The position numbers were made by a program, and so were the translations under genes. From Pseudomonas asiatica (GTDB lineage Bacteria > Pseudomonadota > Gammaproteobacteria > Pseudomonadales > Pseudomonadaceae), in assembly GCF_009932335.1 (NCBI RefSeq), contig NZ_BLJF01000003.1, forward strand, positions 434,001 to 498,000: 64,000 bases of DNA, in the 5' to 3' direction. A model generated the notes under the pieces. It did not search any database. It was given only the letters and a program-made list of their open reading frames with translations, and was not told where the DNA came from. Positions 18,798-28,359 of this stretch are shown in pieces (positions within the stretch are counted from its first letter, which is position 1; each line of letters opens with the position of its first letter).

Positions 18798-20159
18798 ATG
18801 AGCGTCAACAACCCGCAAACCCGTGAATGGCAAACCCTGAGCGGGGAGCATCACCTCGCGCCCTTCAGCGACTACAAGCAGCTGAAGGAGAAGGGGCCGC
18901 GCATCATCACCAAGGCCCAGGGTGTGCATTTGTGGGATAGCGAGGGGCACAAGATCCTCGACGGCATGGCTGGCCTGTGGTGCGTGGCTGTGGGCTATGG
19001 CCGTGAAGAACTGGTGCAGGCGGCAGAAAAGCAGATGCGCGAGCTGCCGTACTACAACCTGTTCTTCCAGACTGCCCACCCGCCTGCGCTGGAACTGGCC
19101 AAGGCGATCTCCGACGTGGCGCCGCAAGGCATGACCCATGTGTTCTTCACCGGCTCCGGCTCCGAAGGCAACGACACCGTGCTGCGCATGGTCCGCCATT
19201 ACTGGGCGCTGAAAGGCAAGCCACAGAAGCAGACCATCATCGGCCGCATCAACGGCTACCACGGCTCCACCGTGGCTGGTGCCAGCCTGGGTGGCATGAG
19301 CGGCATGCACGAGCAGGGCGGCCTGCCGATTCCTGGCATCGTGCATATCCCACAGCCTTACTGGTTCGGCGAAGGCGGCGACATGACCCCGGATGAGTTC
19401 GGGGTGTGGGCGGCCGAGCAGCTGGAGCAGAAAATCCTCGAAGTCGGCGAAGACAACGTCGCCGCCTTCATCGCCGAGCCGATCCAGGGTGCCGGCGGCG
19501 TGATCATCCCGCCGGAAACCTACTGGCCGAAGGTCAAGGAGATCCTCGCCAAGTACGAAATCCTGTTCGTTGCCGACGAAGTGATCTGCGGTTTCGGCCG
19601 CACCGGCGAGTGGTTCGGCTCCGACTACTACGACCTCAAGCCCGACCTGATGACCATCGCCAAGGGCCTGACTTCCGGTTACATCCCCATGGGCGGTGTG
19701 ATCGTGCGTGACACCGTGGCCCAGGTACTCAGCGAAGGCGGCGACTTCAACCACGGCTTCACCTACTCCGGCCACCCGGTAGCGGCGGCGGTGGGCCTGG
19801 AAAACCTGCGCATCCTGCGCGACGAGAAAATCGTCGAGAAGGCGCGCACCGAAGCGGCACCTTATTTGCAAAAGCGTTTGCGTGAGCTGCAGGACCACCC
19901 TCTGGTGGGCGAGGTACGCGGCCTGGGCCTGCTCGGCGCGATCGAGCTGGTCAAGGACAAGGCCACCCGCAGCCGTTACGAAGGCAAGGGCGTGGGCATG
20001 ATCTGCCGCACCTTCTGCTTCGAAAACGGCCTGATCATGCGTGCGGTGGGTGACACCATGATCATTGCGCCGCCGCTGGTGATCAGCCATGCAGAGATCG
20101 ACGAACTGGTGGAAAAGGCACGCAAATGCCTGGACCTGACGCTCGAAGCGATTCGTTGA
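18798..20159 (+). CDS. spuC: Putrescine-pyruvate aminotransferase
   Basis: The 453-residue class III (omega) aminotransferase matches SpuC, which transfers an amino group from putrescine to pyruvate. The PLP lysine lies in TIAKGLTSGYIPMGG at about residue 289, and FVADEVICGFGRTGEWF gives the cofactor-binding aspartate. The ATG at 18798 has ACGGAGAAG upstream and begins the conserved N-terminus; further in-frame sequence overlaps spuB. A long spacer with a hairpin follows before the binding-protein gene. Confidence 0.92.
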   Translation: MSVNNPQTREWQTLSGEHHLAPFSDYKQLKEKGPRIITKAQGVHLWDSEGHKILDGMAGLWCVAVGYGREELVQAAEKQMRELPYYNLFFQTAHPPALELAKAISDVAPQGMTHVFFTGSGSEGNDTVLRMVRHYWALKGKPQKQTIIGRINGYHGSTVAGASLGGMSGMHEQGGLPIPGIVHIPQPYWFGEGGDMTPDEFGVWAAEQLEQKILEVGEDNVAAFIAEPIQGAGGVIIPPETYWPKVKEILAKYEILFVADEVICGFGRTGEWFGSDYYDLKPDLMTIAKGLTSGYIPMGGVIVRDTVAQVLSEGGDFNHGFTYSGHPVAAAVGLENLRILRDEKIVEKARTEAAPYLQKRLRELQDHPLVGEVRGLGLLGAIELVKDKATRSRYEGKGVGMICRTFCFENGLIMRAVGDTMIIAPPLVISHAEIDELVEKARKCLDLTLEAIR

Positions 20160-20192
20160 CAGTTTGCTAGGCTAGCGATGTGACATTAAGTC

Positions 20193-20232
20193 GTTACAAG
20201 GCCCTGCTTTCCTTGATACAGAGCCTTGTAAC
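20193..20232 (+). promoter_or_regulatory. Stem-loop in the spuC-spuD spacer
   Basis: GTTACAAGGC (20193-20202) pairs perfectly with GCCTTGTAAC (20223-20232). After one mismatch, CTG/CAG adds three more pairs, leaving a 12-base loop. No T-run follows, so it does not look like an intrinsic terminator. It could stabilise mRNA ends or regulate the spuD leader. Confidence 0.6.
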
Positions 20233-20329
20233 TTGCCAGACTAGCGACTGTTTCAGTCGCCGCGCGCTCTGCACCGTAGGTCCTGGCTGCTGAACAGATG
20301 GCTAAATAAAAAATTCTGGAGCATTACGC

Positions 20330-21427
20330 ATGAATAAATTGGGCAAGACGTTGCTGGCCACCGCCCTGATGGGTGCCATGGCTACCGCTGTTCAGGCTGA
20401 AGACAAGGTGTTGAACGTCTACAACTGGTCGGACTACATCGCTCCGGACACCATCGCCAAGTTCGAGAAACAGTCGGGCATCAAGGTCAAGTACGACGTA
20501 TTCGACAGCAACGAAACCCTCGAGGCCAAACTGCTGGCCGGCAAGTCCGGCTACGACATCGTAGTGCCGTCCAACAACTTCCTGGCCAAGCAGATCAAGG
20601 CTGGCGTGTATGAGGAACTGGACCGCTCCAAGTTGCCGAACTGGAAAAACCTCGACCCTGACCTGCTCAAGGCCGTTGGCGATGCCAGCGACAAGGACAA
20701 CAAGCACGCCTTCCCGTACATGTGGGGCTCGATCGGTATCGGCTACAACCCGGAGAAGGTCAAGGCCGCGCTGGGCGTGGACAAGATCGACTCGTGGGAC
20801 GTGGTGTTCAAGCCTGAGAACATCGCCAAGCTCAAGAGCTGCGGCGTGAGCTTCCTCGATGCCCCGACCGAAATGCTCCCGGCTGCTCTGCACTACCTGG
20901 GCCTGCCGACCGACAGTACCAAGAAGGAAGACCTGAAGGCCGCCGAGGACCTGTTCCTCAAGATCCGTCCTTCGATCACCTACTTCCACTCGTCCAAGTA
21001 CATCGGCGACATGGCCAACGGCAACATCTGCGTAGCTGTCGGTTACTCGGGTGACCTGGAGCAGTCCAAGGCCCGTGCCCACGAAGCTGGCGACAAGGTC
21101 AAGGTGGACTACGTCATTCCGAAGGAAGGTGCCGGTACCTTCTACGACATGGTCGCCATCCCCAAGGATGCCGAGCATAAAGACGCTGCCTACCAGTTCA
21201 TGAACTTCCTGATGCAGCCGGAAATCATGGCCGAGATCACCAACGCCGTGCGCTTCCCGAACGGCAACGCTGCCGCCACCCAGTTCGTGGACAAGGAAAT
21301 CACCAGCGATCCGAGCATCTATCCACCAGCTGAAGTGAAGAAGCAGCTGTACGCGATCGCTGCGCCTGAAGCTTCTGCCCAGCGTGTGATCACCCGCAGC
21401 TGGACCAAGATCAAGTCGGGCAAATAA
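20330..21427 (+). CDS. spuD: Polyamine ABC transporter, periplasmic binding protein
   Basis: The 365-residue PotF/SpuD-type binding protein captures putrescine in the periplasm. Residues 1-23 are a signal peptide (ending VQAED). Family motifs include [19 protein letters not shown] at the mature N-terminus and the ligand-site strands [14 protein letters not shown] and [14 protein letters not shown]. The ATG at 20330 follows TCTGGAGC. A paralogue (spuE) follows, separated by a strong hairpin. Together they probably feed the same SpuFGH membrane complex. Confidence 0.92.
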   Translation: MNKLGKTLLATALMGAMATAVQAEDKVLNVYNWSDYIAPDTIAKFEKQSGIKVKYDVFDSNETLEAKLLAGKSGYDIVVPSNNFLAKQIKAGVYEELDRSKLPNWKNLDPDLLKAVGDASDKDNKHAFPYMWGSIGIGYNPEKVKAALGVDKIDSWDVVFKPENIAKLKSCGVSFLDAPTEMLPAALHYLGLPTDSTKKEDLKAAEDLFLKIRPSITYFHSSKYIGDMANGNICVAVGYSGDLEQSKARAHEAGDKVKVDYVIPKEGAGTFYDMVAIPKDAEHKDAAYQFMNFLMQPEIMAEITNAVRFPNGNAAATQFVDKEITSDPSIYPPAEVKKQLYAIAAPEASAQRVITRSWTKIKSGK

Positions 21428-21441
21428 GCCCGATGCGGTAC

Positions 21442-21469
21442 CTCTGGGTCGGGGAGTCCCGGCCCAGAG
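21442..21469 (+). other. Strong stem-loop just after spuD
   Basis: CTCTGGGTCGGG (21442-21453) pairs with CCCGGCCCAGAG (21458-21469): 12 pairs including one G-T, with a GAGT loop. It lies 15 bases past the spuD stop and lacks a T-run. Such 3' hairpins after binding-protein genes are known to stabilise the upstream message, giving more binding protein than membrane subunits. Confidence 0.7.
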
Positions 21470-21516
21470 CCAGTGAAAGGCAATTGATGATTGCGGCATC
21501 GAAGCTGCGAAGGTAA

Positions 21517-22680
<1,164 letters not shown>

Positions 22681-22751
22681 AAATCCAGGCCCGTGGCGGC
22701 ACCTGTAGCACAGGGCTCGCGGGCACAAAAATCTTGTTGGGAGTTTCACTC

Positions 22752-23894
22752 ATGGCAGTTGCCTCCGGTGCCTATAAAAAAGCCCTCGAGGGTGGCCAGC
22801 AACCCAAGCAGGTGCTGGTCAAGATCGACCGGGTCACGAAAAAGTTCGACGAAACGGTAGCCGTGGACGATGTGTCCCTGGAAATCCGCAAGGGCGAGAT
22901 CTTCGCCCTGCTGGGGGGCTCCGGTTCCGGCAAGTCCACCTTGCTGCGCATGCTGGCCGGCTTCGAACGCCCGACCGAAGGGCGGATCTTCCTCGATGGC
23001 GTCGACATCACCGACATGCCGCCCTACGAGCGGCCGATCAATATGATGTTCCAGTCCTACGCGCTGTTCCCGCACATGACCGTGGCGCAGAACATCGCCT
23101 TCGGTCTGCAGCAGGACAAGATGCCCAAGGCCGAGATCGACGCCCGCGTGGCCGAGATGCTCAAGCTGGTGCACATGACCCAGTACGCCAAGCGCAAGCC
23201 GCACCAGCTGTCCGGTGGCCAGCGCCAGCGCGTGGCACTGGCCCGCTCGCTGGCCAAGCGCCCCAAGCTGCTGCTGCTCGACGAGCCGATGGGTGCACTG
23301 GACAAGAAACTGCGTTCGCAGATGCAGCTGGAACTGGTGGAGATCATCGAGCGCGTTGGCGTGACCTGCGTGATGGTGACCCACGACCAGGAAGAGGCCA
23401 TGACCATGGCCCAGCGCATCGCCATCATGCACCTGGGCTGGATCGCCCAGATCGGCTCGCCGGTGGACATCTACGAGACGCCTACCAGCCGCCTGGTGTG
23501 CGAATTCATCGGCAACGTCAACCTGTTCGAAGGTGAAGTGGTCGACGACGCCGAAGGCCACGCGATCATTGCCAGCCCGGAGCTGGAGCGCAAGATCTAT
23601 GTCGGCCACGGCATCACCACGTCGGTGGAAGACAAGCACATCACCTACGCCCTGCGCCCGGAAAAGATGCTGGTCACCACCCAGCAACCGACCTGCGAGC
23701 ACAACTGGTCGCGCGGCAAGGTTCACGACATTGCCTACCTGGGTGGCCACTCGGTGTTCTACGTCGAGTTGCCGAGCGGCAAGGTCGTCCAGTCGTTCGT
23801 CGCCAACGCCGAGCGCCAGGGCACCCGCCCGACCTGGGGCGATGAAGTGTACGTGTGGTGGGAAGACGACAGCGGCGTGGTACTGCGGTCATGA
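22752..23894 (+). CDS. spuF: Polyamine ABC transporter, ATP-binding protein
   Basis: The 380-residue PotA/PotG-type ATPase has Walker A GGSGSGKST (residues 55-63), ABC signature [14 protein letters not shown], Walker B LLLLDEPMGALD and the H-loop [12 protein letters not shown]. These are followed by a C-terminal TOBE regulatory domain (residues about 300-378), usual for polyamine importers. The ATG at 22752 with GGGAG upstream is preferred over a TTG six codons earlier. Its stop overlaps the next start by four bases (ATGA). Confidence 0.93.
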   Translation: MAVASGAYKKALEGGQQPKQVLVKIDRVTKKFDETVAVDDVSLEIRKGEIFALLGGSGSGKSTLLRMLAGFERPTEGRIFLDGVDITDMPPYERPINMMFQSYALFPHMTVAQNIAFGLQQDKMPKAEIDARVAEMLKLVHMTQYAKRKPHQLSGGQRQRVALARSLAKRPKLLLLDEPMGALDKKLRSQMQLELVEIIERVGVTCVMVTHDQEEAMTMAQRIAIMHLGWIAQIGSPVDIYETPTSRLVCEFIGNVNLFEGEVVDDAEGHAIIASPELERKIYVGHGITTSVEDKHITYALRPEKMLVTTQQPTCEHNWSRGKVHDIAYLGGHSVFYVELPSGKVVQSFVANAERQGTRPTWGDEVYVWWEDDSGVVLRS

Positions 23895-24811
23895 AACTGC
23901 GCAAGCTCAAGCGAGCCTTCCAGCGTATTACCCCGGAGGGGCGGCACCTGGTGATCGGCGTGCCGTTCATCTGGCTGTTCCTGTTCTTCATGCTGCCGTT
24001 CTTCATCGTGCTGAAGATCAGCTTCGCCGAAGCCGACGTGGCGATCCCGCCGTATACCGAGATCTACAGCTACGTCGAAGACAAGGTCCAGCTGGTGCTC
24101 AACCTGGCCAACTATGGCCTGTTGACCGAGGATGAGCTGTATATCTCGGCCTACCTGGGCTCGCTGAAGATGGCCTTCTTCAGCACCCTGCTGTGCCTGT
24201 TGATCGGCTACCCGATGGCCTATGCCATTGCCAACGCCAAGAAGGAAACCCAGACGGTCCTGCTGTTGCTGATCATGATGCCGACCTGGACCGCGATCCT
24301 GATCCGCGTCTATGCCTGGATGGGCATTCTCAGCAACAACGGCCTGCTCAACGGCTTCCTGCTGTGGACCGGGTTGATCGACCAGCCGCTGCAAATCCTC
24401 AACACCAACCTGGCGGTGTACATCGGCGTGGTCTATTCGTACCTGCCGTTCATGATCCTGCCGCTGTTCGCCAACCTGGTGAAGCACGACCCGAGCCTGC
24501 TCGAGGCCGCTTCGGACCTGGGTTCGAGCACCTTCAACAGCTTCTGGAAGATCACCGTACCACTGTCGAAGAACGGCATCATCGCCGGCTGCATGCTGGT
24601 GTTCATCCCGGTGGTGGGCGAGTTCGTGATTCCTGAACTGCTTGGCGGCCCGGAAACCCTGATGATCGGCAAGGTGCTGTGGCAAGAGTTCTTCAACAAC
24701 CGTGACTGGCCGGTGGCCTCTGCGCTGGCGGTGGTCATGCTGGCGATCCTGATCGTGCCGATCCTGCTGTTCAACCGCAGCCAGGCCAAAGAAATGGAGG
24801 GCAGGGCATGA
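23891..24811 (+). CDS. spuG: Polyamine ABC transporter, permease 1
   Basis: The 306-residue inner-membrane permease of the PotB/PotH class has six predicted membrane segments and the EAA loop LLEAASDLGSSTFNSFWKIT at about residue 205. Its ATG overlaps the spuF stop and its own stop overlaps spuH by four bases, so it is translationally coupled in the operon. Confidence 0.93.
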   Translation: MKLRKLKRAFQRITPEGRHLVIGVPFIWLFLFFMLPFFIVLKISFAEADVAIPPYTEIYSYVEDKVQLVLNLANYGLLTEDELYISAYLGSLKMAFFSTLLCLLIGYPMAYAIANAKKETQTVLLLLIMMPTWTAILIRVYAWMGILSNNGLLNGFLLWTGLIDQPLQILNTNLAVYIGVVYSYLPFMILPLFANLVKHDPSLLEAASDLGSSTFNSFWKITVPLSKNGIIAGCMLVFIPVVGEFVIPELLGGPETLMIGKVLWQEFFNNRDWPVASALAVVMLAILIVPILLFNRSQAKEMEGRA

Positions 24812-25701
24812 AGCGCTTCAGTTTCTCCAAGCTGATGCTGGTGCTCGGCTTGCTGTTCATCTACCTGCCGATGCTGATCCTGGTGATCTACTCGTTCAAC
24901 GCCTCCAAGCTGGTGACGGTGTGGGGTGGCTGGTCGGTGAAGTGGTACGTCGGCCTGCTCGACAACACCCAGTTGATGGGGTCGGTGATGCGTTCGCTGG
25001 AAATCGCCTGCTACACGGCGGTGGCGGCGGTGGCGCTGGGTACCTTGGCGGCGTTCGTGCTGACCCGGGTTACCCGCTTCAAGGGCCGCACGCTGTTCGG
25101 TGGCCTGGTCACTGCGCCGCTGGTAATGCCTGAGGTGATCACCGGCCTGTCGCTGTTGCTGCTGTTCGTGGCCATGGCGCAGATGATCGGCTGGCCGCAG
25201 GAGCGTGGCATCGTCACCATCTGGATCGCCCATACCACGTTCTGTGCCGCGTATGTGGCGGTGGTGGTGTCGGCACGCCTGCGGGAGCTGGACCTGTCGA
25301 TCGAGGAAGCGGCGATGGACCTGGGTGCCAAGCCGTGGAAGGTGTTCTTCCTGATCACCATCCCGATGATTGCACCATCGCTGGCGGCGGGCGGCATGAT
25401 GTCGTTCGCCCTGTCGCTGGATGACCTGGTACTGGCGAGTTTCGTCTCCGGCCCTGGTTCGACCACCTTGCCGATGGAAGTGTTCTCGGCGGTGCGCCTG
25501 GGCGTGAAGCCGGAGATCAACGCCGTGGCCAGCCTGATCCTGCTGTCGGTGTCGCTGGTGACCTTCTTCGTCTGGTACTTCAGCCGCCAAGCGGAAGAGC
25601 GCCGGCGCAAGGCGATACAGCAGGCGATCGAAGAGGGCGCTGCGGCGAATGCTTCGCAGCCACAGGTGAAGCGCCCGGCGCAGGTTGCGGCGTCGGCCTG
25701 A
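24808..25701 (+). CDS. spuH: Polyamine ABC transporter, permease 2
   Basis: The 297-residue permease of the PotC/PotI class has about six membrane segments and the EAA loop SIEEAAMDLGAKPWKVFFLI near residue 170. It pairs with SpuG to form the channel. Last gene of the polyamine operon; a REP pair begins directly after the stop. Confidence 0.93.
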   Translation: MKRFSFSKLMLVLGLLFIYLPMLILVIYSFNASKLVTVWGGWSVKWYVGLLDNTQLMGSVMRSLEIACYTAVAAVALGTLAAFVLTRVTRFKGRTLFGGLVTAPLVMPEVITGLSLLLLFVAMAQMIGWPQERGIVTIWIAHTTFCAAYVAVVVSARLRELDLSIEEAAMDLGAKPWKVFFLITIPMIAPSLAAGGMMSFALSLDDLVLASFVSGPGSTTLPMEVFSAVRLGVKPEINAVASLILLSVSLVTFFVWYFSRQAEERRRKAIQQAIEEGAAANASQPQVKRPAQVAASA

Positions 25702-25704
25702 TCT

Positions 25705-25798
25705 GGCCCTTTCGCGGGCTCGCCCGCTCCCACAGGGATCACCACAAGCCTGAAGGCTGTGATGTCCTTGTGGGAGCGGGCAAGCCCGCGAAGGCCCC
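25705..25798. repeat. REP pair next to the RAYT gene, GTGG head
   Basis: An inverted pair lies four bases past the spuH stop and ten bases past the RAYT stop (minus strand). The units are CGCGGGCTCGCCCGCTCCCA and TGGGAGCGGGCAAGCCCGCG, with a spacer of about 45 bases. Confidence 0.92.
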
Positions 25799-25807
25799 AA
25801 CGCCGAC

Positions 25808-26263
25808 TCAAAGCCATACCGCATCCCAGTGTGGATAGTCCCTGACACTCCTGACCAATCCTGCTCTCAGAGGATTGGCAACAATGTACCGGGCTACATG
25901 CACCACACACTCTTCCCGCCGCAGCGCATGGTCATGGTAACCGGGTTGCCAGATCGGTTTGTGCCTGACACCTGCCTTGCGTAACGCAATGGCTGTGCGT
26001 GATTTGAACTTGCGCATCAACGTTCCCAATGCCACTTCCTTCAGCTCGACCAGCCAGTGCAGGTGGTCCGGCATCACTACCGAGGCCAGGGAATGGCAAT
26101 CCTGAATGTCATTTGAAACCCGCAGATGTTTGACCACCAGGCGAGCATTGTCGAAGTCATGGAACAGTGGTTTTCGTTGGTGCGTGATGGTGGTCAGCAG
26201 GTAGAGCCTGCCTGGCTCGGAGTAGCGCCCACGACGCAGTCGGTGGGATTCGGCTAATGGCAT
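25808..26263 (-). CDS. REP-associated tyrosine transposase (RAYT, Y1/HUH family)
   Basis: The 151-residue Y1-transposase-family protein of the TnpA-REP group is related to IS200/IS605 transposases and thought to mobilise or maintain REP hairpins. The HUH-type metal motif is MPDHLHW with His67 and His69. The catalytic tyrosine is Tyr126 in ARYIVANPLRAGLV, and the family block WQPGYHDHALRREE is present. All catalytic parts are intact. The ATG at 26263 follows AAGGAAGA. Upstream in-frame codons run into the REP at 26371-26466. REP pairs lie on both sides, the normal setting for a RAYT, but the gene itself is single-copy here and has no IS ends. Confidence 0.92.
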   Translation of the reverse strand: MPLAESHRLRRGRYSEPGRLYLLTTITHQRKPLFHDFDNARLVVKHLRVSNDIQDCHSLASVVMPDHLHWLVELKEVALGTLMRKFKSRTAIALRKAGVRHKPIWQPGYHDHALRREECVVHVARYIVANPLRAGLVRSVRDYPHWDAVWL

Positions 26264-26370
26264 TGTGATCTTCCTTGAAATTGAACCTCCTTTTGAAAGG
26301 TAGTGGCTGAAGCGGGGGGACCGGGTGGCTGATGGTTTCTGAATATGGCAGAAGCTCATGCATTGCTGTG

Positions 26371-26466
26371 CCGGCCTCTTCGCGGGCGCGCCCGCTCCCA
26401 CAGGTACAGCACTGGCTTGGGGCTGGCGACATTCCTGTGGGAGCGGGCATGCCCGCGAAGGGGCCC
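26371..26466. repeat. REP pair upstream of the RAYT gene, GTGG head
   Basis: An inverted pair has units CGCGGGCGCGCCCGCTCCCA and TGGGAGCGGGCATGCCCGCG. Its spacer (CAGGTACAGCACTGGCTTGG and on) closely resembles that of the pair at 27067, which suggests the whole pair was copied as a unit. Confidence 0.92.
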
Positions 26467-26586
26467 TCAAGGCGTACGACTTTTCATCAACTCAAACCAA
26501 AGGCTTCAGTTGGATCGGCTTGGGAATTATCCTACGAGCCGTGTGGAAGCTGCTCTGTTGTAGGGGAAATGCCCCAGGGATAACGT

Positions 26587-26748
26587 CGTCGAGTCGCCAA
26601 CCAAGGTGACCGGGTGTGAGAAACCCGCTCGATGTTGAACAGGCTTCCTGTCATGGCGGCCTTGCGTGGGCAGGCCTAGGCCTGGCCGGGTTCAATGTCC
26701 TCGGTTTTCTCACCCCGCGTACGGCTGCCACCCCTTATCCGTGAGAAA
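26587..26748 (+). ncRNA. Candidate structured leader RNA upstream of the DUF3077 gene
   Basis: The stretch folds by eye into a compact architecture. P1 is 26587-26593 with 26628-26634; P2 is TCGCC 26594-26598 with GGTGA 26605-26609; P3 is CGGGT 26611-26615 with ACCCG 26623-26627. These form a three-way junction. P4 is TTGAAC 26635-26640 with GTTCAA 26690-26695. The P3 loop GTGAGAA (26616-26622) is exactly complementary to TTCTCAC (26707-26713), a possible pseudoknot. That same strand (TTTCTCAC 26706-26713) also matches a second GTGAGAAA at 26741-26748, giving an alternative hairpin close to the start codon. Mutually exclusive pairings suggest a switch. No known riboswitch class was recognised. 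Confidence 0.5.
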
Positions 26749-26788
26749 GATGAGCTGGCGGTTCCATAAACGACATTGGATTCCGACC

Positions 26789-27061
26789 ATGACAACGCAC
26801 GTTCCAAATCACCCAAAAAACAGCAGCACCGTCGGCCGCGAAACCTGCATGGACCTGTTTCGCGTCCAGGCCAACATCCCCTTCAACCATGCCTTCTCCG
26901 AACTCTCCGTAATGCTCGGTTGCATCAATCACCTGACGACCGAAGCCGAGATGGAAAATGACCGGCTGGCCGGTAGTGCCGCGAGAATTCTCAGTGGCTT
27001 TGCAAAAGCACTGATCGATGACATCGAACTGGGACTGAACAAGGCTTCAGTTCAGCTCTGA
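26789..27061 (+). CDS. DUF3077 family small protein
   Basis: The 90-residue soluble protein matches the DUF3077 pattern (LFRVQANIPFNHAFSELSVMLGCINHL, then a helical C-terminus). The family is mostly found in pseudomonads and has no assigned function. The ATG at 26789 has only a weak ribosome site (TTGGA), consistent with leader-controlled translation. A second in-frame ATG at 26750 is unlikely because the possible ribosome site abuts it. A possible structured RNA precedes it. Confidence 0.78.
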   Translation: MTTHVPNHPKNSSTVGRETCMDLFRVQANIPFNHAFSELSVMLGCINHLTTEAEMENDRLAGSAARILSGFAKALIDDIELGLNKASVQL

Positions 27062-27066
27062 CCTTC

Positions 27067-27159
27067 ACCCTTTCGCGGGCACGCCCGCTCCCACAGGTAC
27101 AGCGCACGCTTGAGGCTGGCGACCATCCTGTGGGAGCGGGCGTGCCCGCGAAGAGGCCC
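27067..27159. repeat. REP pair after the DUF3077 gene, GTGG head
   Basis: An inverted pair starts six bases past the DUF3077 stop. Units are CGCGGGCACGCCCGCTCCCA and TGGGAGCGGGCGTGCCCGCG. The spacer is near-identical in layout to the pair at 26371. Confidence 0.92.
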
Positions 27160-27270
27160 GCGCAGGCGCCGAAAATGCCAGCTTGATCGCGGTTAGTGCC
27201 GTTTATCGAACCCTGAACTACGCTGACAGTCGCATTCCACGAATCATTTGCGCGCAAGCAAGGAGCCTGC

Positions 27271-28359
27271 ATGACGTTGATACGTCCGCTGTTGGTCGTC
27301 TGCCTGGGGCTTGTGTCCCTGCTGTCGGGCTGTAGTAAGGAAGAAACCACCGAAACACTGCCACGCGTAGGCGTGCAACAGGTATCACCCACCGATTTCG
27401 CTGCCAGGGTCACCCTGACTGGCGATGTGCAGGCGCGGGTGCAGACCGACCTGTCGTTCCGGGTGGGCGGCAAGATCATTTCGCGCAGTGTCGATGTCGG
27501 CGACCACGTAAAGGCCAACCAGGTGTTGGCGCGGCTGGACCCGAAAGACCTGCAGAACAATGTCGACTCGGCCAAGGCCGAGGTGTTCGCCGCGCAGGCG
27601 CGGGTCACCCAGACCAGTGCCGCGTTCGTGCGCCAGCAAAAGCTGTTGCCCAAGGGCTACACCAGCCAGAGCGAATACGATTCCGCCGAAGCCGCGCTGC
27701 GCAGCAACCAGAGCGCGCTCAAGGCCGCGCAAGCGCAATTGGCCAATGCCAACGAACAACTGAGCTATACCGCGCTGGTCTCCGAGGCCGATGGGGTCAT
27801 CACCGAGCGCCAGGCCGAGGTCGGCCAGGTGGTTCAAGCGACCATGCCAATCTTCAGCCTGGCCACCGATGGCGACCGTGATGCCGTGTTCAATGTCTAC
27901 GAATCGCTGCTGGTGGCCCCGCCCAGCGACGCTGGAGTGATCGTCAGCCTGCTGGACGACCCCAAGGTTCAGGCCCGTGGCTTCGTGCGCGAAATCACCC
28001 CTACGGTGTCCGCGCAAAGCGGCACGGTACAGGTCAAGGTCGGGCTGAGGGATGTGCCGCCAGGGATGCAACTGGGTGCACCGGTGACGGCCACCACCAA
28101 TGCCCAGGGCCGACCAAGTATCGAGCTGCCATGGTCGGCACTGACCAAGGCCCTGCATGAGCCCGCCGTCTGGGTAGTGGGCGAGGGTGACAAGGTAGAG
28201 CTGCGCAAGGTCGAGGTCAGCCGTTACCTCACCGGCAGGATCGTGGTCGCCAGTGGCCTGAAAGGCGGCGAGACCGTGGTGGTAAATGGCGGGCAGTTGC
28301 TGCACCCCGGCATGCAGGTACTGAAGGTCGATGCCAAGGCCAAAGGGGGTGAGCTATGA
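27271..28359 (+). CDS. RND efflux adaptor lipoprotein 1 (TriA-like)
   Basis: The 362-residue periplasmic adaptor (membrane fusion protein) of an RND pump has a lipobox LLSGC with Cys21. It is followed by the barrel-sandwich hybrid (RVGGKIISRSVDVGDHVKAN), a coiled-coil hairpin (residues about 95-165) and beta-barrel domains. CAAGGAGC precedes the ATG. Its stop overlaps the next adaptor start by four bases. A two-adaptor operon resembles P. aeruginosa TriABC (triclosan efflux); the substrate here is unknown. Confidence 0.9.
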   Translation: MTLIRPLLVVCLGLVSLLSGCSKEETTETLPRVGVQQVSPTDFAARVTLTGDVQARVQTDLSFRVGGKIISRSVDVGDHVKANQVLARLDPKDLQNNVDSAKAEVFAAQARVTQTSAAFVRQQKLLPKGYTSQSEYDSAEAALRSNQSALKAAQAQLANANEQLSYTALVSEADGVITERQAEVGQVVQATMPIFSLATDGDRDAVFNVYESLLVAPPSDAGVIVSLLDDPKVQARGFVREITPTVSAQSGTVQVKVGLRDVPPGMQLGAPVTATTNAQGRPSIELPWSALTKALHEPAVWVVGEGDKVELRKVEVSRYLTGRIVVASGLKGGETVVVNGGQLLHPGMQVLKVDAKAKGGEL

